DNA from: DATFDN01 sp963756495
GTDB taxonomy: Bacteria > Pseudomonadota > Alphaproteobacteria > Acetobacterales > Acetobacteraceae
DNA length: 64,000 nucleotides
Reading direction: 5' to 3'
Assembly: GCA_963756495.1 (NCBI GenBank)
Contig: CAVWNS010000006.1
Span: 177,031-241,030 of the forward strand
The notes beneath the pieces were generated by a model. It was not told the DNA's origin, made no database searches, and was given only the letters and a program-made list of their open reading frames with translations. The translations under genes and the position numbers were made by a program. This document shows, in pieces, positions 36,571 to 44,559 of the stretch (its first letter is position 1; each line of letters starts with the position of its first letter).

Positions 36571-37751
36571 ATGGGTCGGCAGCCTGGTTTTTTCGATGTG
36601 TCCGATCGGCTTCGGGAGCTTTCGGCGAAAGGCGACGAGTTGGAGCGTCTTGCTGGAGTGGTCGACTTCGAGTTGGACACCTCTAAAAACGTCCGGACGG
36701 CGATCCTGCACCCAGTAAAATCAGAGACTTAGCAGCGTTCGGCGGTGCGCCGGGAGGGGTTTTTAGAGGTGTCCAGTTGTTCCGACCGGCACTGGAGCAC
36801 GCGGTACCGCGGTCGGATCGCGGCAAGGGCGGGCGGCCCGCCTTCGACCTGGTGCTGATGTTCAAGGGCCTGCTGTTGCAGGCAATGCACGCGCTATCGG
36901 ACGAGCGGACCGAGTATCTGATCAAGGACCGGCTGTCGTTGATGCGCTTTCTCGGTTTGGGCCTCGCCGACCCGGTGCCGGACGCGAACACGATCTGGAC
37001 TTTCCGCGAGGCGCTGAAGCGGGCGGGTGCCATCGACGCCTTGTTTGCCCGCTTCGAGACGACGCTGCGCGAGGCGGGATTTCTCGCTATGGGCGGGCAG
37101 ATCGTGGATGCCTCGATCATCGCGGCCCCGAAGCAGCGCAACACCGAGGCGGAAAAGGCGGCGATCAAGCAGGGCGAGGTGCCGCCGGACTGGACGCGCA
37201 AGCCGGCCAAGCTCCGGCAGAAGGACCGTGACGCGCGGTGGACCGTCAAGTTCAGCAAGGCGAAGCCGCGCGAGGACGGCACGAAGCCGGTCGACATCGC
37301 CATCCCGGCCTTCGGGTACAAGAACCACGTGTCGATCGACCGGCGGCACGGCCTGATCCGCCGCTGGACGGTGACCGACGCGGCGGCGCATGACGGCGCG
37401 CGGCTCGGCGACCTGCTCGACCGCGACAACACGGCGAGCGACGTGTGGGCCGACACGGCCTATCGGTCCGGGAAGAACGAGCAGATGCTGAAGGGACGCG
37501 GCCTCGTCTCGCGCATTCACCGCCGCAAGCCGCAGGGGAAGCCGATGCCGGCGCGCACGTCGAGGGCCAATGCACGCAAATCGGCGGTGCGGTCCGCGGT
37601 CGAGCACGTGTTCGCCCGCGAGAAAGGGCCGATGGGTCTGTCCATCCGCACCATCGGCCTGGCGCGCGCGCAACTGAAGATCGGCATGGCGAACCTCGCC
37701 TACAACATGAAGCGCCTGCTCTGGCTCAGCAGGGAGGCGGCCGCCGGGTAG
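36571..37751 (+). pseudogene. IS5-family transposase, interrupted by MITE B
   Basis: Starts MGRQPGFFDVSDRLRELSAK, GDELERLAGVVDFE, then the MITE at 36675-36774. Removing it and one AGTT joins GAG TTG TTC so that DFELFRPALEHAVPRSDRG reads through. The rest is an intact IS5-group DDE enzyme: MFKGLLLQAMHALSDERTEY, GGQIVDASIIAAPKQRN (D), AFGYKNHVSIDRRHG, TASDVWADTAYRSG (D), RSAVEHVFAREKG (E). Restored length is 358 aa. Confidence 0.9.
36675..36774 (-). mobile_element. MITE copy B, inside the IS5 transposase
   Basis: Same 100-bp sequence as copies A and C, in reverse orientation, flanked by AGTT on each side (36671-36674 and 36775-36778). Confidence 0.92.
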
Positions 37752-37796
37752 CCGCCCGGCCAGCCGCGCTCACCCAAGCCGGAGCGACAGCGGCCA

Positions 37797-37896
37797 GGAC
37801 ACCTCTAAAAACCCCTCCCGGCGCACCGCCGAACGCTGCTAAGTCTCTGATTTTACTGGGTGCAGGATCGCCGTCCGGACGTTTTTAGAGGTGTCC
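37797..37896 (+). mobile_element. MITE copy C, in the IS5 3' non-coding end
   Basis: Identical to copy A and in the same orientation. Flanks are GCCA on the left and AGTC on the right, so no target duplication is preserved, unlike the other two copies. Confidence 0.9.
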
Positions 37897-37986
37897 AGTC
37901 AAGTGGGCCGCGACGCGATCAACGCGCCGAAACACACTCATCACACCACCATCGTCACCCGCCGACGAGGGTAGTTGGAGGTGTCC

Positions 37987-38402
37987 ACCTTGGTGGCCGT
38001 CGTTTCGTCGTCAGAACTTCCCAGATATTCGGTCTGGATCACAGCCGCCTTGGTTGCGAGACCGTGCAATGTATGCGGCACAAAGTCTTTTAAACGCCCG
38101 AGCCGACTCTCGTAGAGTGACGTGACCATGGTACACAACCCATAATATTCGTTGCGGCGGATGTTCCAATCATCCAGTTCTATAGAGGCCACGGGGCGCG
38201 GTTCTGCTGACGTTTGCGATAATTGACCTATCTTTAATTGGAGTTGGGTCATCTTCCAACTAATAGCTCTAATCTCTAGGCACAGTTGGAATAGATCCTT
38301 ATCGCGACCAAAATAAACGCCGTTGGGAAGATCCCCACAGGGGACAGAGCATATTGCCCTCTCCATTACCCAATAGCCGTTGTGCGCACGAAATTCGGAC
38401 AC
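37987..38402 (-). pseudogene. hypothetical protein, interrupted near the 3' end by the IS5 element
   Basis: GTG start with GAGG upstream. Sequence FRAHNGYWVMERAICSVPCG, DLPNGVYFGRDKDLFQLCLE, WKMTQLQLKIGQLSQT, VASIELDDWNIRRNEYYGLC, to ETTATK, where the IS begins. Beyond the IS the original C-terminus continues on the minus strand at 36454-36399: VVRSIFRDIANIMGEHG and TAG. The intact protein would be ~155 aa, mixed alpha/beta, cytoplasmic. Base composition appears less GC-rich than flanking core genes, suggesting transfer. No family recognised. Downstream partner of the HEAGH protease gene (45 bp gap). Confidence 0.75.
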
Positions 38403-38447
38403 GATACCTCGACTAATGAGGGTTCGCCTTCTCCTGATTTGGAGAGC

Positions 38448-38924
38448 TCATCCATTCTTTTTTCCAGCTACCAGATGGCGATCAATAATGTTTTCGGCCT
38501 GCGGCCCACTCATCTCATTCGTGTGAGTTAAGATTTCAGCCAAAGCTCGGGCTGCGGCATGGACATTGTGCTGGTCGAAAAACCCTTTGACCTCAGCATC
38601 CAATCCGGCAATGCGGTGACATAGAGCTGCTTCATCTTCATCGGGGAACATCTCAGTAAAAATGGTGGAGATTTGCGCCACATCTCGGAAGCCCCCCTGG
38701 TCGTCAAGCATATCTATCTCGAAAGCTTTTAGGCAGCCCCGCGCCGCGGCAAGGATCAGCAGCTCCTTATGCTGATCTGTTGCAGCGGGCCATAGCACAC
38801 AGGTCCTCCCTGACTTTTCCGCGCGGTTGATCCAAATCCGCTTCAAGCCCAACCCCAGATACCGTGCCATCACTGCGTGGCCGGCTTCATGAACAGCTTC
38901 GCTAGCCAGTATCATGTCACGCAC
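38448..38924 (-). CDS. M41-like HEAGH metalloprotease domain protein
   Basis: 158 aa. The zinc-binding motif is at the N-terminus: ASEAVHEAGHAVMARYLGLG (HExxH inside HEAGHAV), as in the FtsH/M41 peptidase core, followed by KRIWINRAEKSGRTCVLWPA and helices LLILAAARGCLKAFEIDML, EAALCHRIAGLDAEVKGFFD. No AAA+ domain and no TM segment, so this is a stand-alone peptidase-like protein of the type found in phage and island genes. Start at 38924 is GTG; an ATG three codons in is equally plausible. Lower GC than its neighbours, next to mobile elements. Substrate unknown. Confidence 0.72.
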   Translation of the reverse strand: MRDMILASEAVHEAGHAVMARYLGLGLKRIWINRAEKSGRTCVLWPAATDQHKELLILAAARGCLKAFEIDMLDDQGGFRDVAQISTIFTEMFPDEDEAALCHRIAGLDAEVKGFFDQHNVHAAARALAEILTHTNEMSGPQAENIIDRHLVAGKKNG

Positions 38925-38975
38925 CTACCATGTCCCTACGCCATCCCTGGGTGACATCCCTACAGTGCTCCGCGT

Positions 38976-39223
38976 TTATCGTATCACGCTGAGCCGAGAA
39001 ATCGTCGCCATGCTGACATTGTAGCTCCGGGCCAGTTCCTTGAGGGTCGCGCCTTTCTCACGCCGCTGGCGAGCCTCCGCCTCCTGCTGCGGGGTGAGGA
39101 CGGGCGGACCGGCCCATGTCCTGTCCGCGCGCCTGGGCGTGGCTACGGCCCTCCGCCGTGCGGGTGCGTATCAGGTCGCGCTCCACGTCCTCCAGCCCGC
39201 CCAGCATCAGCCGTCCGGCGCGG
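38976..39223 (-). pseudogene. serine recombinase (resolvase) C-terminal remnant
   Basis: Reads GRLMLGGLEDVERDLIRTRT, AEGRSHAQARGQDMGR, and after one extra base (~39108) PPVLTPQQEAEARQRREKGA, TLKELARSYNVSMATISRLS and stop. This is the catalytic-domain end, the hinge and the HTH of a Hin/Tn3-type resolvase. The catalytic serine region is absent. It marks the right edge of the mobile DNA before the SRP RNA gene. Confidence 0.75.
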
Positions 39224-39290
39224 ACATTCCAATCGAGACACCACCACCAACTCTGTTGCCCCCCGCACCGCGAAGCGGTAATGCAGGCGC

Positions 39291-39387
39291 GGGAGGTCGG
39301 CGGCGGACGGGCGCCTTGCCAACCCGGTCAGGTCCGGAAGGAAGCAGCCGCAGCGAGTTTCAGCTCGGGTTGTCGTACCGGCCTCCC
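39291..39387 (+). ncRNA. ffs: signal recognition particle RNA (4.5S)
   Basis: Contains the invariant SRP core GGTCAGGTCCGGAAGGAAGC (39326 onward), which forms the Ffh-binding loop and the GGAA tetraloop. The ends GGGAGGTCGG (39291-39300) and CCGGCCTCCC (39378-39387) pair 9 of 10 plus a G-U, closing the hairpin. With Ffh it targets nascent membrane proteins. It lies directly upstream of dnaX, a conserved alphaproteobacterial order. Confidence 0.92.
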
Positions 39388-39437
39388 ACTCGCCAACCAT
39401 CGAAGGGGGCCGCTGCGGCGGCTACAAAAAGCGCCGC

Positions 39438-41276
39438 ATGTCCGGCCTGTTCCAGGACGATCCGCCGCAGGACGCAGCTCCGCCGCCCGGCCCCGGGCTG
39501 TTCGCCCACAGCGAGCCCGCGCCCTACCGGGTCCTGGCGCGCAAGTACCGCCCGACGCGCTTCGACGACCTGATCGGGCAGGAGGCGATGGTCCGCACCC
39601 TGCGGAACGCCTTCGCGATCGGGCGCGTGGCGCACGCCTTCATGCTCACCGGCGTGCGTGGGGTCGGCAAGACCACCACCGCCCGGATCATCGCCCGCGC
39701 CCTGAATTGCGTCGGCCCGGACGGCGGCGGCGGACCGACCGCTGACCCGTGCGGCGTGTGCCCGAACTGCACCGCCATCCTCGCCGACCGGCACCCTGAT
39801 GTCATGGAGATGGATGCCGCCTCGCGCACCGGGGTCGATGACGTGCGCGAGATCATCGAGGCGACGCGCTTCCGGCCCATGCAGGCGCGCATCAAGGTCT
39901 TCGTCATCGACGAGGTCCACATGCTGTCGCGCAACGCCTTCAACGCGCTGCTGAAGACGCTGGAGGAGCCGCCCGCGCACGTGAAGTTCGTGTTCGCGAC
40001 CACCGATCTGCGCAAGGTGCCCATCACGGTGCTGTCGCGCTGCCAGCGGTTTGACCTGCGGCGGGTCCGCATAGCAGAGCTGTCGACGCATTTCGGGCGC
40101 ATCGCCGCCGCCGAGGGGGTGGCGGCCGAGCCGGCGGCGCTCGACCTGATCGCGCGGGCGGCGGACGGCTCCGTGCGCGACGGACTTTCGCTGCTCGACC
40201 AGGCGATCGCGCGGGCCGAGGATGGGGTGCGCGCGGCGCAGGTCGCCGACATGCTGGGGTTGGCCGACCGGGAATCGGTGTTCGACCTGCTGGAGGCGGT
40301 GATGGCCGGCCGTCCCGCCGCCGCCCTGGAGGTGACCGAGCGCGCGCATGAGCGCGGGGCCGACCTCGGCGTGATGCTGGCCGATCTGCTGGAGCTGCTG
40401 CACATCCTGACCCGGCTCAAATCCGTCCCCGGCCTGCGCGACAGCCCCGAGCTGCCGGAAGCCGAGCGGACGCGCGGCGCGGCCCTGGCCGACCGGTTGT
40501 CGATCCCCGCGCTGGCCCGCGCCTGGCAGATGCTTCTGAAGGGCGTGGGCGAGGTCGAGGCCGCGCCCGACCGCCGCGCCGCCGCCGAGATGGTGCTGAT
40601 CCGCCTCTGCTATGCCGCCGACCTGCCCTCGCCGGGGGATCTGGTACGCCGGCTGACCCAGGCACCGGCCGGCCAGATCGCCCCGCAGCTCGCCGTTCCT
40701 GGCGGCGTGGCGAGCGGGGGTATGCCGAGCGGGGGTATGCCGAGCGGGGGCGGGACGCGCGCGGTTGCGGGCGGCGTTTGCCTGGCCCCGCAGCCCGAGG
40801 CCGACCTGCCCGCGCCACGCCTGGCCGGATTCCGCGACGTCGCCATGCTGCTGGCCGACCGGCGGGAGGCGCTGATGCACGCACATCTGCTGCATTCGGT
40901 CCACCTGGTCCGCTTCGCTCCGCCGGTGATCGAAATCCGCCCCGAGCCGGCCGTGCCCCGGGACTTCGCGCCGCGCTTGGCCGCGCTGTTGCAGGAAGCG
41001 ACCGGCACGCGCTGGACGATCGCCCTGTCCACAGCCGCCGGAGAGCCGAGCCTGGCCGAGCAGGGCAGCGCCGCCGACGCGGGCCGCCAGGCCGCTGCCG
41101 CCGATCATCCGCTGGTGCGCACCATTCTCGACGCCTTTCCCGGCGCGCGCATACAGACGGTGCATGACACAACGGTCGATGCATACGGTCTGCCCGCCGC
41201 CCCCGATATGCCCGCTTTCGCGCTCCCGGACGCCGAGCCGGCCGACGAACCCGCCGATGAGATGGAGCAGGACTGA
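39438..41276 (+). CDS. dnaX: DNA polymerase III subunit gamma/tau
   Basis: 612 aa. Clamp-loader AAA+ module: RVLARKYRPTRFDDLIGQEA, AFMLTGVRGVGKTTTARIIA (Walker A), four zinc cysteines (CVGPDG..., DPCGVCPNC), IKVFVIDEVHMLSRNAFNAL (Walker B), TLEEPPAHVKFVFATTD, SRCQRFDLRR (SRC). Domain III and a tau-like C-terminus follow. A short repeat GGMPSGGMPSGGG sits in the linker at ~425, coded by two direct copies of GAGCGGGGGTATGCC. Loads the beta clamp at the replication fork. Stop overlaps the next start (ATGA). Confidence 0.93.
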   Translation: MSGLFQDDPPQDAAPPPGPGLFAHSEPAPYRVLARKYRPTRFDDLIGQEAMVRTLRNAFAIGRVAHAFMLTGVRGVGKTTTARIIARALNCVGPDGGGGPTADPCGVCPNCTAILADRHPDVMEMDAASRTGVDDVREIIEATRFRPMQARIKVFVIDEVHMLSRNAFNALLKTLEEPPAHVKFVFATTDLRKVPITVLSRCQRFDLRRVRIAELSTHFGRIAAAEGVAAEPAALDLIARAADGSVRDGLSLLDQAIARAEDGVRAAQVADMLGLADRESVFDLLEAVMAGRPAAALEVTERAHERGADLGVMLADLLELLHILTRLKSVPGLRDSPELPEAERTRGAALADRLSIPALARAWQMLLKGVGEVEAAPDRRAAAEMVLIRLCYAADLPSPGDLVRRLTQAPAGQIAPQLAVPGGVASGGMPSGGMPSGGGTRAVAGGVCLAPQPEADLPAPRLAGFRDVAMLLADRREALMHAHLLHSVHLVRFAPPVIEIRPEPAVPRDFAPRLAALLQEATGTRWTIALSTAAGEPSLAEQGSAADAGRQAAAADHPLVRTILDAFPGARIQTVHDTTVDAYGLPAAPDMPAFALPDAEPADEPADEMEQD

Positions 41277-41599
41277 TGAAGAACCTGGCTGGCCTGATGA
41301 AGCAGGCGCAAGAGATGCAGACGCGGATGCAGGAGATGCAGGCCAAGCTGGAGGCGATCGAGACCGAGGGCGTTGCCGGCGCCGGGCTGGTGAGCGTCAC
41401 GCTCAACGGCAAGGGCGAGCTGCGCCGGGTGAGGATCGATCCCAAGCTGATCGACCCGACCGAGGCGGAGATGCTGCAGGACCTGATCGTTGCGGCGCAC
41501 GCCGACGCCAAGCGCAAGGTCGAGGCCCGTGCGGCCGAGGAGATGCAGCAGGTGACCGCCGGCATCCCGCTGCCGCCCGGCATGACGCTGCCGTTCTAG
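41276..41599 (+). CDS. YbaB/EbfC nucleoid-associated protein
   Basis: 107 aa: MKNLAGLMKQAQEMQTRMQE, a long coiled helix, then VSVTLNGKGELRRVRIDPKL (beta-sheet) and the C-terminal GIPLPPGMTLPF. A dimeric DNA-binding protein, usually encoded between dnaX and recR as here. Overlaps dnaX by 1 bp (TGATG). Confidence 0.92.
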   Translation: MKNLAGLMKQAQEMQTRMQEMQAKLEAIETEGVAGAGLVSVTLNGKGELRRVRIDPKLIDPTEAEMLQDLIVAAHADAKRKVEARAAEEMQQVTAGIPLPPGMTLPF

Positions 41600-41605
41600 A
41601 GACGG

Positions 41606-42202
41606 ATGGGTGGGCCGGAGGTCGAGCGGCTGATCGGGCTGTTGGCGCGGCTGCCCGGCATGGGGCCGCGCAGCGCCCGCCGCGCCGCGCTGCGTCTGCT
41701 CCAGCAGCCCGAGACGCGAATGCTCCCCTTGGCGGCCGCACTGGCCGATGCAGCCCGCGCGGTGCAGTCCTGTTCGCTGTGCGGCAATCTCGACAGCCGC
41801 GATCCGTGCGCCATCTGCACCGATCCACGCCGCGACCGGAGCATCGTCTGTGTCGTCGAGGGCGTCAGCGATCTCTGGGCGTTGGAGCGCGCCGGGGTGC
41901 ATCGCGGGCTCTATCACGTGCTGGGCGGCACGCTCTCGGCGCTGGGCGGCGTGGGGCCGGATGACCTCAATCTGCGCCCGCTGCTGGCGCGCATCGAGGC
42001 GGGTGGGGTGACGGAGGTGATCCTGGCGCTGGGCGCCACGGTGGATGGCGCGGCGACGGCGCACTGGCTGACGGACCGGCTGCGCCCGCTGCGGGTCGGC
42101 GTCACGCGGCTGGGGCAGGGCGTGCCGATCGGCGGAGCGCTGGATGTGCTGGACGAGGGCACGCTGGCCGCGGCGCTGCGGGCGCGCCGGCCTACGTCGT
42201 GA
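41606..42202 (+). CDS. recR: recombination protein RecR
   Basis: 198 aa. The N-terminal HhH (LPGMGPRSARRAALRLLQQP), zinc finger CSLCGNLDSRDPCAIC, Toprim motif VCVVEGVSDLWALE and GGTLSALGGVGPDDLNLRPL all match RecR. With RecFO it loads RecA at gaps. Six bp after ybaB and overlapping the next gene by 4 bp (GTGA). Confidence 0.93.
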   Translation: MGGPEVERLIGLLARLPGMGPRSARRAALRLLQQPETRMLPLAAALADAARAVQSCSLCGNLDSRDPCAICTDPRRDRSIVCVVEGVSDLWALERAGVHRGLYHVLGGTLSALGGVGPDDLNLRPLLARIEAGGVTEVILALGATVDGAATAHWLTDRLRPLRVGVTRLGQGVPIGGALDVLDEGTLAAALRARRPTS

Positions 42203-43758
42203 CGCTCTCGCGTCGCGCGCTGATCCACGGCGTCGGCCGCGCCGGCGGGCTCGCCGCCGCTTATCGGACGATGGCCGCGATGGGGCTGCTGACGGTGCCC
42301 GCCGCCTACGCTGGGCCCCCGGCGCTGCCGCAAGGGGCGGGCCGGCGCGTGATCGTCCTCGGAGCCGGAATCGCCGGGCTGGTGCTGGGCTACGAGCTGA
42401 TCGCCGCCGGCTTCGACCCGCTGATCCTGGAGGCGCGCAGCCGGGCGGGCGGGCGCAACTGGACGCTGCGCGGCGGCGACGCGATCGTGGAGACCGACAG
42501 CGTCCAGCGGGTCCGCTTCAACGTCGGCGAGCACCTCTACTTCAATCCCGGTCCGGCGCGCATCCCGTACCATCACCAGGCGATTCTGTCCTACTGCCGG
42601 GCGCTCGACGTTCGGCTGGAGGTGATGTGCAACGACAACCGCGGCGCGTTCATGCAGGACGACCTCGCCTTCGCCGGCGTCCCGCAGCTCAATCGACGGG
42701 TGGTGAACGACGGGCGCGGTTACGTCGCCGAACTGGCGGCCAAGGCGCTCGACCCGGCGGCGCTCGACCAGCCCGTCTCGACGGAGGACATGGCGCGGCT
42801 GCGCGGATTCCTCCGGGCGTTTGGCGCGCTTGACCGCGATCTCGTGTACCGGGGGACGAGCCGGGCCGGCTGGGCCGAGCCGCCAGGCGCCGGCGCGCAG
42901 GAGGGACGGGCGAACCCGCCGCTCGACCTGCGCGCGATCCTTGCGTCGGACTTCTGGCAGGGGCCGATGCAGTGGGGGGAGCTGGCGGACATGGCGCCAA
43001 CCATGCTGCAACCGGTGGGCGGAATGGGCCGTATCGGCGAGGCGTTCGGCCGCAAGCTTTGGGGCCGCATCACCTACGGCGCCGAAGTCTCGGCGCTGCG
43101 CCGCACCGAGGCCGGCGCGCGGGTGGTCTGGAAGGATGCGACGGGGGCCGAACAGGCGGCCGAAGCACCGCTTGTCGTCGTGACGCTGCCGCTGAGCGTC
43201 CTGCGCGGCATCGCCGCCGACTTCACGCCGGCGGTACGCGATGCCATCGCCGCCCCCGCCTATGTGCCGGCCGGCAAGGCGGCATTCCAGGCCGAGCGGC
43301 GGTTCTGGGAACTCGACCACGCCATCTACGGCGGCGTCTCCTGGACCAGCCGCGACATCACGCAGATCTGGTATCCCACAGCCGGCATCCATCAGACGAA
43401 GGGGGTGCTGGTGGGCGCGTATATCTGGTCGCAAGCCGAAGGGGATAGCTTCGCCGCCAAGCCTCCCGAGCGACGGCTGGCGGACGCGCTGGCCGATGGC
43501 GAGCGGCTGCATGCGGAGTATCGCCAATGGCTCGGGCGCGGCGTCACGGTTGCCTGGCCCAAGGTGCCGTTCAGCCAGGGAGCCTGGGTGGAGTGGAGCC
43601 GCACGGATCGCGCGCGCCACTATCCGATATTGCTGACCGGCGACGGCCCGTTCCTTTTCGCCGGCGAGCACATGTCCTGGGTCAATGGCTGGCAGGAGGG
43701 TGCCGTGCTGTCCGCCCACGGGGCCTTGGCGGTGCTCGCGGATCGGTTGCGTGGCTGA
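42199..43758 (+). CDS. flavin monoamine oxidase family protein
   Basis: 519 aa from a GTG overlapping the recR stop. The N-terminus has a twin-arginine-like motif (LSRRALIHGVGRAGGLAAAY), then the FAD Rossmann motif VIVLGAGIAGLVLGYEL, LILEARSRAGGRNWTLRGGD, and the C-terminal FAD contact FLFAGEHMSWVNGWQEGAVL. Family: L-amino-acid/monoamine oxidases, here perhaps exported with bound FAD by Tat. It oxidises an amine or amino acid with H2O2 release; the substrate is not evident. Being translationally coupled to recR is unexpected. Confidence 0.85.
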   Translation: MTLSRRALIHGVGRAGGLAAAYRTMAAMGLLTVPAAYAGPPALPQGAGRRVIVLGAGIAGLVLGYELIAAGFDPLILEARSRAGGRNWTLRGGDAIVETDSVQRVRFNVGEHLYFNPGPARIPYHHQAILSYCRALDVRLEVMCNDNRGAFMQDDLAFAGVPQLNRRVVNDGRGYVAELAAKALDPAALDQPVSTEDMARLRGFLRAFGALDRDLVYRGTSRAGWAEPPGAGAQEGRANPPLDLRAILASDFWQGPMQWGELADMAPTMLQPVGGMGRIGEAFGRKLWGRITYGAEVSALRRTEAGARVVWKDATGAEQAAEAPLVVVTLPLSVLRGIAADFTPAVRDAIAAPAYVPAGKAAFQAERRFWELDHAIYGGVSWTSRDITQIWYPTAGIHQTKGVLVGAYIWSQAEGDSFAAKPPERRLADALADGERLHAEYRQWLGRGVTVAWPKVPFSQGAWVEWSRTDRARHYPILLTGDGPFLFAGEHMSWVNGWQEGAVLSAHGALAVLADRLRG

Positions 43759-44081
43759 ATTTGCCTTGTCGGCCGACGTTCGGCAAATGGTCGAATAGGC
43801 AAGCTTCCGCGCCAAGCCCGCTCTCGTTGACAGTCGCCGCGAGCTTCGGGTTCTCAGCGCCTCCTACCCCGGAGCACTCCCGCGCCTCCTCGGTCCGCAA
43901 GACAGCTATCAGCGGGCACCGGACCGCCTCGGCCTCGATGCCATTGCAGATTAAAATCGAGACATGTCATATCACCTATACGGTATTCGCTCGCAATCAC
44001 GCGAGTATTCGGGCATGACCACATTGGCATTAACTTACGTTAAATAAGGTCATCTCAGGATTGGGATGGGGGAGAAGATTT
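43759..44081. other. 323-bp intergenic region without a recognisable gene
   Basis: Between the amine oxidase stop and a small ORF. The last ~130 bp are clearly A/T-richer (for example TTAACTTACGTTAAATAAGG), suggesting a promoter region for the downstream small gene. No convincing ORF, RNA structure or repeat was found. Confidence 0.5.
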
Positions 44082-44261
44082 ATGGACGCCGTCTTTGCCG
44101 AGGCGCTTGACTGTGCTCGCCAACGTTTCGGCGATGAGGAATGGAACATGTTGGACGTCAAGCGGCAGACCGCCGCGATCTACGAGGAGATGAAGCGGAT
44201 AGACTCCGAGACTTCGAAGCTCCGGACAGGGGTGGCCGCGCTGTCTGGCGCAACCGCTTAA
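44082..44261 (+). CDS. small hypothetical protein, 59 aa
   Basis: ATG preceded by GGGGAGAAGATTT. Sequence MDAVFAEALDCARQRFGDEE, WNMLDVKRQTAAIYEEMKRI, DSETSKLRTGVAALSGATA: one or two amphipathic helices, acidic, cytoplasmic. The A/T-rich upstream region suits a regulated promoter. No family recognised; the good RBS and sensible composition support it being real. Confidence 0.55.
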   Translation: MDAVFAEALDCARQRFGDEEWNMLDVKRQTAAIYEEMKRIDSETSKLRTGVAALSGATA

Positions 44262-44363
44262 GGCGCTGCGGTGGCAAGCTGTGGCCCCGCGAGCCGTCGT
44301 TTTGCTAGGCCGGTTGACGGCTTTGGCACGTCTCGGATGGGTGACGGCCTACGACCCTTGTCG

Positions 44364-44438
44364 TGGTGGGTGCGACAGGGATTGAACCTGTGACCCCCGC
44401 CGTGTGAAGGCGGTGCTCTCCCGCTGAGCTACGCACCC
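44364..44438 (-). tRNA. tRNA-Val(CAC)
   Basis: 75 nt including encoded CCA. Acceptor GGGTGCG pairs with CGCACCC; D-arm GCTCAGCGGGAGAGC; anticodon stem CCGCC/GGCGG with loop TTCACAC, anticodon CAC; T-arm ACAGGTTCAATCCCTGT; discriminator A then CCA. Reads GUG valine codons. No integrase or attachment repeat is visible beside it. Confidence 0.95.
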
Positions 44439-44559
44439 GTTCCGCGAGATCGGAGAGGCTACCTATGACCTTCGAAAGGTGGGGCGCAACCCCGAACGGC
44501 CTGGCAACCCTGGCGCCGGCTTATGAATGTCCTACCATGGCGCCTCCGGCCGACGTGCG

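Larger units (their letters stand above)
36455..37986. mobile_element. IS5-family insertion sequence carrying two nested MITEs
   Basis: Left end GGACACCTCCAAAAACCCTG at 36455; the right end on the opposite strand is GGACACCTCCAACTACCCTC (ending 37986). Both are flanked by ACCT (36451-36454 and 37987-37990). Removing the element plus one ACCT restores an interrupted gene. Present length 1532 bp; subtracting two MITEs and a 43-bp tandem duplication leaves ~1.28 kb, normal for the family. Confidence 0.9.

Noticed and set aside
40719..40755. A CRISPR-like or regulatory short repeat in dnaX
   Set aside because: Two copies of a 15-bp unit coding GGMPSGGMPSG inside the gamma/tau linker; a coding tandem repeat, not an array.
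43682..43900. A 72-aa minus-strand protein in the 43.8-44.1 kb gap
   Set aside because: No RBS, no motif and partial overlap with the amine oxidase 3' end.
44330..44470. An integrative-element attachment site at tRNA-Val
   Set aside because: No repeated tRNA 3' end and no integrase in the window.
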